Assembly (NCBI GenBank): GCA_000403945.1
Contig: APFI01000315.1
Coordinates: 1-33,429 of the forward strand
DNA length: 33,429 nt
Direction: 5' to 3'
Origin: Desulfovibrio sp. Dsv1
GTDB taxonomy: Bacteria; Desulfobacterota; Desulfovibrionia; Desulfovibrionales; Desulfovibrionaceae
Shown: piece by piece, positions 1 to 8,059 of the stretch
Layout: every line of letters begins with the position of its first letter
Numbering within the stretch: the stretch's first letter is position 1
Notes under the pieces: model-generated
Told to the model about the DNA's origin: nothing
Database searches by the model: none
What the model saw: only the letters and a program-made list of their open reading frames with translations
Translations under genes and position numbers: made by a program

Positions 1-92
1 CAGTTTCTGCCTGCCTGTTCCGGAGATGAGGCATGAGTGGCGGATATTCAGCGTGCCTTTGCCGAGCAGCTCCGGGCAGCTAGACTGGAAAA

Positions 93-1007
93 TCAGGTCT
101 CCGGCTCCGCGCGCAAGGCCTCGCGGATGCGGCAGACCCCGCACAGATTGCTCAAGGACGTGGGATAACCGCACTGCGGGCAGGGGGTCAACGCCACGCC
201 CTCCTCGGCTTCACGCCGGGCGAAGACAGGCCGCCCTCGCGCCAGAAAGCCCTGGTAAAAATCCAGTTTGCGACCAGGCATGGCCGTCTCCAAACGCTGC
301 AGCAGGCCCCTGAGCACGGTAAAACTGGCTCCGGGGCTGTAGGGACAGGGCGCATAATGGTTTTCAATGCCCATCAGAAAGGCGTAATTGGCGGTTTCAA
401 ATTCCGTGAGCCGCCAGAGCGGTTTGACCTTGCGGGCGAAACCGTGCTCGCCGGGCAGCAGCGGCCCCTGATCCGAAAGATAGGCCGTGTCCCAGCGCAG
501 GGTATTGCTGAACAGGCGGGCCACTTCATCGTCCAGGTTGTGGCCCGTGGCCAGGGCGTCAAAGCCCTCATCCAGGGCCACCTTGTTGAAGAAATGGCGC
601 TTGATCTTGCCGCAGGCCGAGCAGATCGACCGGTGCAGGCGCTCCCTGACCGCCGGGATGGGCAGGCCCTCGGTGGCCATATCCTTGACCAGCAGCTTGA
701 GGCCGTGCCGGGCGCAGAAACGCTCCACCATGCCGCGCGCCGCCGCCGAGGAGCCGGGAATGGCCAGGTCGATGTGCAGGCCGGTGACGTCGTACCCCTG
801 CCGGGACAGCTCCAGCATCAGGGCCAGGGAGTCCTTGCCGCCGGACAGGGCCACCAGAATGCGCTCGTCGCGGGTGAAGAGCTTCTGGCCTTCAATGCCG
901 CGCGCCACCTGGCGGGCGAAAAAATCCTTGTAGCAGTCCGGGCAGAAGGCGGCATTGTGGCTTCTCAGGGCCACCACCGCCTCGGCCTTGCAAATCTTAC
1001 ATTTCAT
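93..1007 (-). CDS. TtuA/Ncs6-family tRNA 2-thiolation ATPase (PP-loop)
   Basis: The predicted protein has 304 residues. An N-terminal zinc-ribbon half-site has Cys3/Cys6 and Cys22/Cys25. A PP-loop SGGKDS lies at residues 55-60, and a C-terminal zinc ribbon with CPQC...CGVC lies at about 276-292. Three further cysteines, C129, C132 and C221, sit almost exactly where TtuA-type enzymes bind a catalytic [4Fe-4S] cluster. From family knowledge, such proteins adenylate a tRNA uridine or cytidine and insert sulfur. TtuA modifies U54, Ncs6 modifies U34, and TtcA (C32) is a relative without these zinc ribbons. The layout favours TtuA/Ncs6 over TtcA; the exact tRNA position cannot be settled here. It is last in a minus-strand run, 25 bases after the glycosyltransferase gene. 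Only a weak ribosome site is seen before the ATG. Confidence 0.85.
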   Translation of the reverse strand: MKCKICKAEAVVALRSHNAAFCPDCYKDFFARQVARGIEGQKLFTRDERILVALSGGKDSLALMLELSRQGYDVTGLHIDLAIPGSSAAARGMVERFCARHGLKLLVKDMATEGLPIPAVRERLHRSICSACGKIKRHFFNKVALDEGFDALATGHNLDDEVARLFSNTLRWDTAYLSDQGPLLPGEHGFARKVKPLWRLTEFETANYAFLMGIENHYAPCPYSPGASFTVLRGLLQRLETAMPGRKLDFYQGFLARGRPVFARREAEEGVALTPCPQCGYPTSLSNLCGVCRIREALRAEPET

Positions 1008-1032
1008 ACGTGTCTTGGAACAGGCTGGGAGG

Positions 1033-2283
1033 TTAGGAAATCTTGTGCTCCGGGTCCGTGCCCGCGCCCGGCTCAGCCGGACTTTGCGCCACCGGAGCGG
1101 ACTCGCCGCCGCCCGCGTCCTCCGAATCCTGAAGCCAAGCCTCGAACAGGCGGCATGCCCGTTCGGCCATGGCCTGCAGGCCCGTATCCGGAGCCAGGGC
1201 CGCGCCGCGTTGCGCCAGACCGCGCCGCAGCTCCGCGTCCCGCATGACCTCGATCATGGCTTTGGCCAGGGCCTGGGGATCGTTCTCCGCCACGGGCAGA
1301 ACCGCGTCGTCATGCCCGTGCAGACGTTCCCGGTGCAGGCCGCTCTGGCTGCAGATCACCGGCAGGCCCGCCGCGAAGCCCGCCCAAAGGGTTCCCGGCG
1401 CTTCCTCGGGCGAGGAGCCGGGCGCGAGCCAGGCGTGACAATTTCGCAGCGCGTCGGGCTCGTGCTGCTCGTTGAGCAGACAGAGGCGCGATTCCACGCC
1501 CAGGCTGACGGCTTCGTCCAGCACTTCTTCAAAGCGCGGGCCGCCGCCCAGCATGCGCACTTCCCAGGGGGGCAGGTCGTCGCGCTGCCAGATGGCGGCC
1601 ATGGCCCGCGCCACCAGCAACGCGCCGGAACGCGGTGCAAGACTTTCGCCCATGCCGAAAATGAAATGCTTTCCCTCGTCTTCGCGGAACGGGGCTGGGG
1701 CCGGATCAAAATCGTCCAGGCTGATGCCCGGCGGCAGGGGCAGGAGCACATCGCCGGTCCCTGACGCGGCGGGCTGTTGCGGGGCCTGTTCCCAAGCGGC
1801 CAGAATGCGGCCCCGCACATGTTCCGAGCCGCAGAGGATATGCCGCGCCGCCGCTATGTCCTTGCCGTTGCACTGCTCCGGCGCGGGCGGGCGCAAAAAG
1901 AAGGCATGGGCCAGCAGCCCGCCGCCCGCCGGGCGCATGCGCAGCACACGGCGGCCCAGGGCCGGGGCTTCCTCGCCCACGGTCAGGATCAGCAGTTTTT
2001 TATGCCGCCGCTGCCAGTTCCAGAGGCGCAGCAGTGTCAGGGGATTGCCCGCTCCCGCGCCGCCCACGGTCAGCAGGGGCAGATTCAGGGCGCGGGCGCG
2101 CGCGTGCAAACGGGAGCCCTTGAGGCAGACCAGCAGCGGGGCCAGACGACCGCCGTCGCGCATGGTCCGGACCAGGGCCAGGGTCTGCTCCTCCTCCATC
2201 CGCCACAGCCGCGCGCGCGTGGAACCGCCGCCGGGCGCGGCGTCCTGTTCCTCGTTCTGAAGGGAAAGCAGCAGAATACGCAT
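1033..2283 (-). CDS. Glycosyltransferase, GT-B fold, GT4-like
   Basis: The predicted protein has 416 residues. It starts MRILLLSLQNEEQ and has a flexible PGGGSTR segment near the N-terminus, as in GT-B enzymes that bind a nucleotide-sugar. The C-terminal half carries a GT4-like stretch: a GGGPRFEEVL segment, then an acidic SSPEEAPGTLWAGFAAGLPVI region that corresponds to the donor-binding EX7E area. A Gly/Ala/Pro-rich tail of about 30 residues follows and is probably disordered. No signal peptide or membrane segment is apparent, so it is probably cytoplasmic or membrane-associated. The acceptor and sugar are unknown. Its ATG overlaps the upstream aminotransferase stop by one base (TGATG), which implies translational coupling. 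Confidence 0.75.
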   Translation of the reverse strand: MRILLLSLQNEEQDAAPGGGSTRARLWRMEEEQTLALVRTMRDGGRLAPLLVCLKGSRLHARARALNLPLLTVGGAGAGNPLTLLRLWNWQRRHKKLLILTVGEEAPALGRRVLRMRPAGGGLLAHAFFLRPPAPEQCNGKDIAAARHILCGSEHVRGRILAAWEQAPQQPAASGTGDVLLPLPPGISLDDFDPAPAPFREDEGKHFIFGMGESLAPRSGALLVARAMAAIWQRDDLPPWEVRMLGGGPRFEEVLDEAVSLGVESRLCLLNEQHEPDALRNCHAWLAPGSSPEEAPGTLWAGFAAGLPVICSQSGLHRERLHGHDDAVLPVAENDPQALAKAMIEVMRDAELRRGLAQRGAALAPDTGLQAMAERACRLFEAWLQDSEDAGGGESAPVAQSPAEPGAGTDPEHKIS

Positions 2284-3233
2284 CAGTAGGGCGTGCCCTG
2301 GGCCAGCATGCGGGCGAGCAGGGCGTCCTTGAGCCAGAGGGCCGTGGGGCCGGGCTTGCCCCGGTATCCCCCCTGTCCCACAGGCCTGTCGTCAAAAAGG
2401 GTGACCGCCACGCAGAGCGTGGCACTGGTAAACAGCAGCATTTCGCGGGCCGTGGCAATATCCTCTTTATGGATGGGGCCCTGAAGCACAGGCATGCGCT
2501 CTCCGGCCAGCTCCAGGGCCGCCAGCAAAGTGGTGCCGGGCAGGATGCGCCGGACCTCCGGGCTGCGCAGGCGGCCTTCCGCGTCCACAATGCCCAGATT
2601 AGCGATGGCCGCTTCGCCCATAAAGCCGTTTTCGTCAAAGGTCACGGCCACGTCCATGCCTTTTTGGCGGGCTTCCACCGCCATGAAGACATTGGGCAGA
2701 TAATTGGTGTTCTTGATCCGGGCCAAGTATTCCTGCTTGGGCGGAATGGCGCTGCTGAAGGCCGTGAGCCCTTTGCGGTATACATCTTCATTGGGCAGCT
2801 TCGCGGCCAGGGCCACAATGTACAGACCGGCCTGCGGGCATTCCGCCGGGGAAATGCCGAAGCCGCCCGGCCCCCGGCTGAGAAAGACGCGCAGGTCGCC
2901 GTGATCCCGTCTCGAGGCGCGGGCCACATCCAGAATGCGCTCGCGCAGTTCCTCCCAGGAACAGGGCGGCGTGATGCCCAGAGCCCGCGCGCCGTCGCGC
3001 ATGCGGGCCAGGTGCTCGTCTAGGACGAAAATTTTCCGCTCCCGGTAGCAGATGCTCTCGAACAGGCCGTCGCCGCGATGGCAGATGTGGTCGTCCAGGG
3101 GCAGCAGCAGAAGGCGCGGGTCCGTACCGATGCGTCCCACCCGGTGATCGTAAAAGGCCAGAAATTTGTCCGCCCCCGGCCGGAGGGCGGACAAAAGGGC
3201 TTGCAGATAGGCGTCGGAATCCACGGCCTGCAT
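2283..3233 (-). CDS. Class IV aminotransferase (branched-chain aminotransferase/ADC lyase-like, PLP)
   Basis: The predicted protein has 316 residues of fold-type IV PLP enzyme. Visible hallmarks are an early HRGDGLFESI block (residues 52-61), the presumed PLP lysine K174 in the segment RIKNTNYLPNV, a GFMGEAAIANLGIV block (cofactor phosphate region), and LPGTT near the C-terminus. The family covers branched-chain amino acid aminotransferase, D-amino acid aminotransferase and aminodeoxychorismate lyase, and sequence alone does not separate these safely. A purine-rich site (GGAGAGG) lies before the ATG. The gene begins 22 bases after asd on the same strand and shares one base with the glycosyltransferase start. 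Confidence 0.8.
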   Translation of the reverse strand: MQAVDSDAYLQALLSALRPGADKFLAFYDHRVGRIGTDPRLLLLPLDDHICHRGDGLFESICYRERKIFVLDEHLARMRDGARALGITPPCSWEELRERILDVARASRRDHGDLRVFLSRGPGGFGISPAECPQAGLYIVALAAKLPNEDVYRKGLTAFSSAIPPKQEYLARIKNTNYLPNVFMAVEARQKGMDVAVTFDENGFMGEAAIANLGIVDAEGRLRSPEVRRILPGTTLLAALELAGERMPVLQGPIHKEDIATAREMLLFTSATLCVAVTLFDDRPVGQGGYRGKPGPTALWLKDALLARMLAQGTPY

Positions 3234-3255
3234 GACGTACCTCTCCGCCGGGGGC

Positions 3256-4302
3256 TCAGCTCATGAAGACGTTCTTGTCCGGCACGCGGACCAGATCGCG
3301 CCGGAGCAGTTCCTCGGCGATCTGCACCGCGTTGAGCGCCGCGCCCTTGCGCACGTTGTCGGCCACGATCCAGAGGTTCAGGCCGTTGTCGATGCTCTCG
3401 TCCTCGCGGATGCGGCCCACAAAGGTGGGGTCGTCGCCGATGCAGTAGGCGGGCATGGGGTACATGAGCTCGCGCGGGTTGTCGAAAACCTTCACGCCCG
3501 GCGCTTGGGAAAGCATGATCCGGGCTTCCTTGGCCGTGATTTTCCTTTCAGTTTCGATGTTCACAGACTCGGCATGGCAGAAGAACACCGGCACGCGCGC
3601 GCAGGTGGCCGTGACCCTGACCGAAGGATCGTCGAGGATTTTCACGGTCTCGTTGACCATCTTCATCTCTTCCTTGGTGTAGTCATTGTCCAGGAAGACG
3701 TCGATGTGCGGCAGCACGTTGAAGGCGATGCGGTAGGGATAGACCTTGTTTTCCGGGTCGCGGGCGTTGAAGAGGTCGCGCACCTGGCGCTCCAGCTCCT
3801 CAATGCCCTTCTGTCCCGTGCCGGACACGGCCTGATAGGTGGAAACCACCACACGCCTGATTTTGGCCGCGTCGTGCAGGGGCTTCAGGACCACCAGCAT
3901 CTGGATGGTGGAACAGTTGGGATTGGCGATAATGCCCTGATGCGCTTTCAGAGCCTGGGGATTGACTTCCGGCACCACTAGGGGACAGCGCTCGTCCATG
4001 CGCCAGGCCGCGGAATTGTCCACCACCACGCAACCGGCGTGGGCCGCGTGCGGCGCGAATGTGGCGGAGGCGCCCCCGCCGGCGGAAAAAATGGCCAGAT
4101 CAATGCCGTCAAAGACGTCTTCTTTCAGTTCTTCCACCGTGAGTTCGCTCTCGCCGAAGGGAACCTTGCCGCCCGCCGAAAGGGCCGAAGCGAAGGCCCG
4201 CACTTTTGTGGCCGGGAACTGCCGCTCGTGCAGCGTCTTGAGCATTTCACGGCCCACGGCGCCCGTGGCGCCCACAACGGCAACAGTCAATGTCTCGCTC
4301 AT
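3256..4302 (-). CDS. asd: Aspartate-semialdehyde dehydrogenase
   Basis: The enzyme reduces aspartyl-4-phosphate to aspartate semialdehyde with NADPH, the branch point to lysine/diaminopimelate, threonine and methionine. The 348-residue protein matches the usual length. It has an N-terminal Rossmann motif VVGATGAVGREM, the active-site cysteine C130 in NPNCSTIQ, and the substrate-binding block STYQAVSGTGQKG. A longer reading from an ATG at 4338 would add 12 residues. The start at 4302 is preferred because AAGGAG lies just upstream and the protein then begins MSETLTVAVVG, as in relatives. It is the first gene of the minus-strand group asd-aminotransferase-glycosyltransferase-ttuA-like. Confidence 0.95.
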   Translation of the reverse strand: MSETLTVAVVGATGAVGREMLKTLHERQFPATKVRAFASALSAGGKVPFGESELTVEELKEDVFDGIDLAIFSAGGGASATFAPHAAHAGCVVVDNSAAWRMDERCPLVVPEVNPQALKAHQGIIANPNCSTIQMLVVLKPLHDAAKIRRVVVSTYQAVSGTGQKGIEELERQVRDLFNARDPENKVYPYRIAFNVLPHIDVFLDNDYTKEEMKMVNETVKILDDPSVRVTATCARVPVFFCHAESVNIETERKITAKEARIMLSQAPGVKVFDNPRELMYPMPAYCIGDDPTFVGRIREDESIDNGLNLWIVADNVRKGAALNAVQIAEELLRRDLVRVPDKNVFMS

Positions 4303-4478
4303 GGCTTTTGTGTCTCCTTGATGGAAGAAGCGGCGCACGTTCCCACGCCGGATGGGGGTGTATCATAACCGCCCTTGTCCGAAAAGTGAAGCGCGTCCGT
4401 TTCCGGGGGGGATCGCGGCCCGACTGCGGCCGCATCCGACGCGGCATTTTTCAGTTTGAGCGATCAAACACATCTATT

Positions 4479-4506
4479 TTGCAAAAATAATTTATCTTTT
4501 TATACA
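4479..4506 (+). promoter_or_regulatory. Candidate sigma-70 promoter of the grd operon
   Basis: TTGCAA at 4479-4484 and TATACA at 4501-4506 are separated by 16 bases in an AT-rich stretch that stands out from the GC-rich surroundings. The pair lies about 45 bases upstream of the riboswitch. A TTGACA at 4515-4520 is also present but lacks a good -10 partner at normal spacing. This is an inference from pattern only. Confidence 0.4.
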
Positions 4507-4550
4507 CTGGCAACTTGACATTTTTTTCTCAATATGGGACGCAGGACTTG

Positions 4551-4712
4551 CGAGCGAAAGTTGCAAGAGAGCATTCGCGCGGGACCGGCAGGCCGGGTCC
4601 GCCACGGAGTCGCCGAAGGGGCAAGGCCGCAAGAGCTGAAACTCTCAGGCATCAGGATTGCAGCCGGACGCATCTCTGAAACGCATGCGCGCGACAGAGC
4701 CAACGCAACTCC
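4551..4712 (+). promoter_or_regulatory. Glycine riboswitch, single aptamer with flanking (ghost-aptamer) stem
   Basis: The conserved glycine-aptamer core is directly visible: CGCCGAAGGGGCAA at 4611-4624, GAAACTCTCAGGCA at 4638-4651, AGGA at 4654-4657, GGAC at 4666-4669 and CTCTGA at 4674-4679. AGAGAG at 4566-4571 closes P1 against CTCT at 4674-4677. Only one aptamer is present. An outer helix, AGTTGC (4559-4564) with GCAACT (4705-4710), matches the ghost-aptamer stem known to stabilise single glycine aptamers. The 3' arm ends three bases before the grdX ribosome site AAGAGG (4713-4718). No terminator hairpin is seen, so translational control of the first gene is the likelier mode. The downstream genes consume glycine, which supports an ON switch. 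Confidence 0.9.
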
Positions 4713-4725
4713 AAGAGGTTTTGCT

Positions 4726-5259
4726 TTGGCTGGCCGCGCGATCCTCATTACCAATAATCCCACGTTTTCTTCCCATGTTCCGGCGGGTGTGGAAGTTCTT
4801 GTGCTGGACGGCGGCGCGCGCGACGCGCTGACCGCGGCGCGGGACCGCATGCATCAGGGCTGGCGGCTTGCCAACCACCCGCTGTACGGCAATTTCCGTC
4901 CGCATCAGCAACCCTACCGTTCCCTTCTGTTGTTGCCGCCCCTAGGTGACGCCACGGTCGTCGGCGCCGGGCAGGCGGCGAGCAGACCGAGCCGCCCGCC
5001 AGAGTGCAGCAAGGCAAGCACTGGCGTGGGAGAAGACGGGACCGCGTTCCCGTCTTCGGATCCGCAAAGCAGCTCAAGCGGCTTTGCCCCCGTGGACATT
5101 GAATCCCTGCATTTTCTGGAAGAAGCCCTGCAACTCTACCAGAGTCCCGCTTCCAAAATCCGGCAAAGCCTGCCCGGCGACCTGCCCGAGGCCATGCGCC
5201 GCGACTGCGCGCTGCTGGACCGCGAACTTCTGAAAGCCACGCTGGAAAGCCTGCACTGA
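4726..5259 (+). CDS. grdX: GrdX family protein
   Basis: This is a small protein of unknown biochemical role, usually the first gene of glycine reductase operons. Near the N-terminus it shows the family motif ILITNNP (residues 6-12), then LANHPLYGNFRPHQQPYRSLLL around residues 48-69. A TTG start at 4726 is chosen because AAGAGG lies 7 bases upstream and the motif then begins close to the N-terminus. An earlier in-frame ATG at 4534 would run the coding region through the riboswitch and is unlikely. The result is 177 residues. Residues of about 73-121 are low-complexity (Ser/Pro/Gly-rich) and look like an insertion between the conserved N-terminal part and a C-terminal helix-rich part. It is followed by a 128-base gap before grdE. 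Confidence 0.85.
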   Translation: MAGRAILITNNPTFSSHVPAGVEVLVLDGGARDALTAARDRMHQGWRLANHPLYGNFRPHQQPYRSLLLLPPLGDATVVGAGQAASRPSRPPECSKASTGVGEDGTAFPSSDPQSSSSGFAPVDIESLHFLEEALQLYQSPASKIRQSLPGDLPEAMRRDCALLDRELLKATLESLH

Positions 5260-5387
5260 CTCCCTCCCCCACCGGGCCGGTCGGCTCGGAACCACGGGAG
5301 GCTGTCAGCCGCGGGCGCTTCCCGTTGCGATGTCCCCAGGATTTTCCGGGCGACATGCCCGAAGACGTCTGACCCAAGGAGTCTGTT

Positions 5388-6674
5388 GTGAATCTCGAAC
5401 TGCATAAGATCGCCATCCGCAAGCTGGAATGGGGCCCGCGCACCGGCGCGCGGAATCATGTGCTCACCGTCAACAAGGAGGAGCTGGTCGCCCTGCTGCT
5501 GGAAGATCCGGCCCTCAAGAAGGTGGAGGCGGAACTGGTCCACCCCGGCGACAGCGTGCGCATCCTGCCCTGCAAGGACGCCGTGGAGCCGCGCTGCAAG
5601 CTGGAAGGGCCGGGAGAGGTCTTTCCCGGATGGATCGGCGACGTGGAAACCGTGGGCCAGGGCAAGACCCTGGTGCTGGAAGGCGCGGCGGTGCTGACCA
5701 CGGGCCGTCTGGTGGCCCCGCAGGAAGGCATTGTGGACATGAGCGGCCCCGGCGCGGAATACACGCCCTTTTCCAAGACCTGCAACGTGGTCCTGGTTTT
5801 CGAACCCGTGGAGGGCGTGGAACTGCACGAACTGGAAGCGGTCTACCGCCGGACCGGGTTCAAGGCCGCCCATTACCTGGCATCCTGCTGCAAGACGGAC
5901 AAGGCGGACACGGTGGAAAGCTACGCTTTCCCGCCCTTGGCCGAAGCCATGAGCGCCTTCCCCGGCCTGCCCAAGGTGGCCTATCTGTACATGCTCCAGT
6001 CCCAGGGCCTGCTGCACGACACCTGGGTGTACGGCGTGGACGCCAAAAAGATCCTGCCCACCATGATCAGCCCCACGGAAGTCATGGACGGGGCCATCAT
6101 CTCCGGCAACTGCGTCTCGGCCTGCGACAAGAACAGCACCTACACACACGTGAACAATCCGGTCATCAAGAGCCTTTACGCCCATCACGGCAAGGACATC
6201 AATTTCGTGGGCGTGATCATCACCAATGAAAACGTCACCCTGGCGGACAAGAAGCGCAGTTCCTCCTACGCGGTGAAGCTGGCGCAAATGCTGGGCGTGG
6301 ACGGCATGGTGATCTCCGAGGAAGGCTTCGGCAACCCGGACGCGGACCTGATCATGAACTGCTGGAAGGCCGAGCGCGCGGGCATCAAGACCGCCCTGAT
6401 CACCGACGAATACGCCGGGCGCGACGGTTCCAGCCAGTCCCTGGCCGACTCCTGCCCCGAAGGCAACGCCTGCGTCACCGCGGGCAACGCCAATGAAGTC
6501 ATCGTGCTGCCGCCCATGCAAAAGGTCATCGGCGAACCGGCCACGGCCGACGTCATCGCGGGCGGTTTCTTCGGCTCCCTGCGCGAGGACGGCAGCATGG
6601 AAGTGGAACTGCAGGCCATCATGGGCGCCACCAGCGAACTGGGATTCAACCGCATCGGCGGCCGCACACTGTAA
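5388..6674 (+). CDS. grdE: Glycine reductase protein B, pyruvoyl-subunit proprotein GrdE
   Basis: This 428-residue proprotein belongs to the glycine-specific substrate-activating protein B. From work on Stickland clostridia, GrdE self-cleaves at an internal cysteine, leaving a pyruvoyl group that forms a Schiff base with the glycine amino group. Cys242 here lies in SGNCVSACDKNSTYTH and matches the known cleavage residue in position and context. Cleavage would give fragments of about 241 and 187 residues. The start is GTG at 5388 with AAGGAG at 5376-5381. A gap of only 10 bases, holding the next ribosome site, separates it from grdB. Its pairing with grdB, together with the glycine riboswitch, points to glycine rather than sarcosine or betaine as substrate. 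Confidence 0.95.
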   Translation: MNLELHKIAIRKLEWGPRTGARNHVLTVNKEELVALLLEDPALKKVEAELVHPGDSVRILPCKDAVEPRCKLEGPGEVFPGWIGDVETVGQGKTLVLEGAAVLTTGRLVAPQEGIVDMSGPGAEYTPFSKTCNVVLVFEPVEGVELHELEAVYRRTGFKAAHYLASCCKTDKADTVESYAFPPLAEAMSAFPGLPKVAYLYMLQSQGLLHDTWVYGVDAKKILPTMISPTEVMDGAIISGNCVSACDKNSTYTHVNNPVIKSLYAHHGKDINFVGVIITNENVTLADKKRSSSYAVKLAQMLGVDGMVISEEGFGNPDADLIMNCWKAERAGIKTALITDEYAGRDGSSQSLADSCPEGNACVTAGNANEVIVLPPMQKVIGEPATADVIAGGFFGSLREDGSMEVELQAIMGATSELGFNRIGGRTL

Positions 6675-6684
6675 GGAGAACATC

Positions 6685-7995
6685 ATGGCATATCGCGTCA
6701 TTCACTATATCAATCAGTTCTTCGCCGGCATCGGCGGCGAGGACAAGGCGGACGTGGCCCCCGACGTGCGCGAGGGTGTGATGGGCACCGGCATGGCCTT
6801 CAAGGCATCTCTGGGCAACGAGGCCGAGATCGTGGCCACATTCATCTGCGGCGACAACTACTTCGCCAACAATATGGACGCCGTTTCCGCCCAGGTGGTG
6901 GAAACCGCGCGCAGGCACAGGGCCGACGCACTTGTCGCGGGCCCGGCCTTCAACGCCGGGCGCTACGGCACGGCCTGCGCCTCGGTCTGCGCTGCGGTCA
7001 AAAAGGCTCTGGACATCCCGGTGGTCACGGCCCTGTACCGCGAAAATCCCGGCGTGGACCTTTTCCGCAAGGAAATTCCCATTGTGGAGGCTTCCGACTC
7101 CGCGCGCGGCATGGCCAAGGCCGTGCCAGCCATGGCCAGAGTGCTGCTCAAGCAGCTCAAGGGCGAAGCCTTGGGCGCTCCGGCCGAGGAAGGCCTGCTT
7201 GAAAAAGGCATCCGCCAGAATATGTTCTACGAACAGCCCGGCGCGGAGCGCGCCGTGTCCATGCTGATCAAAAAGCTCAAGGGCGAGCCCTTTGTCACGG
7301 AATACGCCATGCCGGTCTTTGACCGCGTGACTCCGCGTCCGCCCGTGGCCGACATGCGCACGGCCAAGATCGCCCTGGTCACCTCCGGCGGCATCGTGCC
7401 CTTCGGTAACCCGGACCATATCGCGGCATCCAGCGCGCAAAACTTCGGCGAATACGACATCACGAGCGTCACGGATCTGCTCCAAGGCAAGTACCAGACC
7501 GCTCACGGAGGCTATGACCAGACCCACGCCAATCAGGATCCGGACCGCGTGCTGCCCGTGGACGTGCTGCGCGATCTGGAAAAGGAAGGGGCCATCGGCT
7601 CCCTGCACCCGATCTTTTACAGCACCGTGGGCAACGGCACGGCCGTGGCCAAGGCCAAGAGCTTCGGCATCGAGATCGGCAAGCGCCTCAAGGATGCCCA
7701 GGTGCAGGCGGTGATCCTCACCTCCACCTGAGGAACCTGCACGCGTTGCGGTGCAACGCTCGCCAAGGCCATTGAGGATACCGCCGACGTGCCGGTGGTT
7801 CACATGTGCACCATCGTGCCTATCTCTTTGAGCATCGGGGCCAACCGCATTGTGCCCACGGTGTCCATTCCCCATCCGCTGGGCAATCCCGAACTTTTGC
7901 CGGAAACGGAAAAGACCCTGCGCCGCGGACTGGTGGAACGCGCTCTCAAGGCGCTCTCCACCCCCGTGGACGCGCAGACGGTCTTCAACAAGTAG
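6685..7995 (+). CDS. grdB: Glycine reductase protein B, selenocysteine subunit GrdB
   Basis: This is the selenoprotein half of protein B. Its selenolate is thought to attack the activated glycine, and the carboxymethyl group is then passed to GrdA. The frame opened by ATG 6685 (AAGGAG just upstream) meets UGA at 7729-7731, which is codon 349. It continues in the same frame through a conserved-looking GTCTRCGATLAKAIEDTADVPVVH segment to TAG at 7993-7995. The full product is 436 residues, the usual GrdB length, with Sec at the expected position in the sequence STUGTCTRCG. A hairpin with GGU at its tip lies 11 bases after the UGA. A naive call would end at 7731 and lose the C-terminal 88 residues. 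Confidence 0.95.
7729..7767 (+). promoter_or_regulatory. Bacterial SECIS element of grdB (UGA plus hairpin)
   Basis: The Sec codon UGA (7729-7731) is followed 11 bases later by GCGTTGC (7743-7749), loop GGT (7750-7752) and GCAACGC (7753-7759). This is a perfect 7-bp stem. The apical GGU lies about 18 bases after the UGA, the placement and loop type expected for SelB binding in bacteria. Confidence 0.8.
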
Positions 7996-8059
7996 CAACA
8001 GCGACGGCAACCCGGGGCGGACCTGACAGCGCCCGCCGGGTTCCACGGGAGCAGATATC

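Noticed and set aside
4534..4725. N-terminal extension of GrdX from the ATG at 4534.
   Set aside because: It would translate the riboswitch aptamer, and the extra residues resemble nothing in the family. The TTG at 4726 has a well-placed ribosome site.
5136..6701. Long open frame on the minus strand opposite grdE.
   Set aside because: It is His/Gly/Ala-rich shadow coding from GC-rich third positions, overlaps clear grdE on the other strand and has no family motif.
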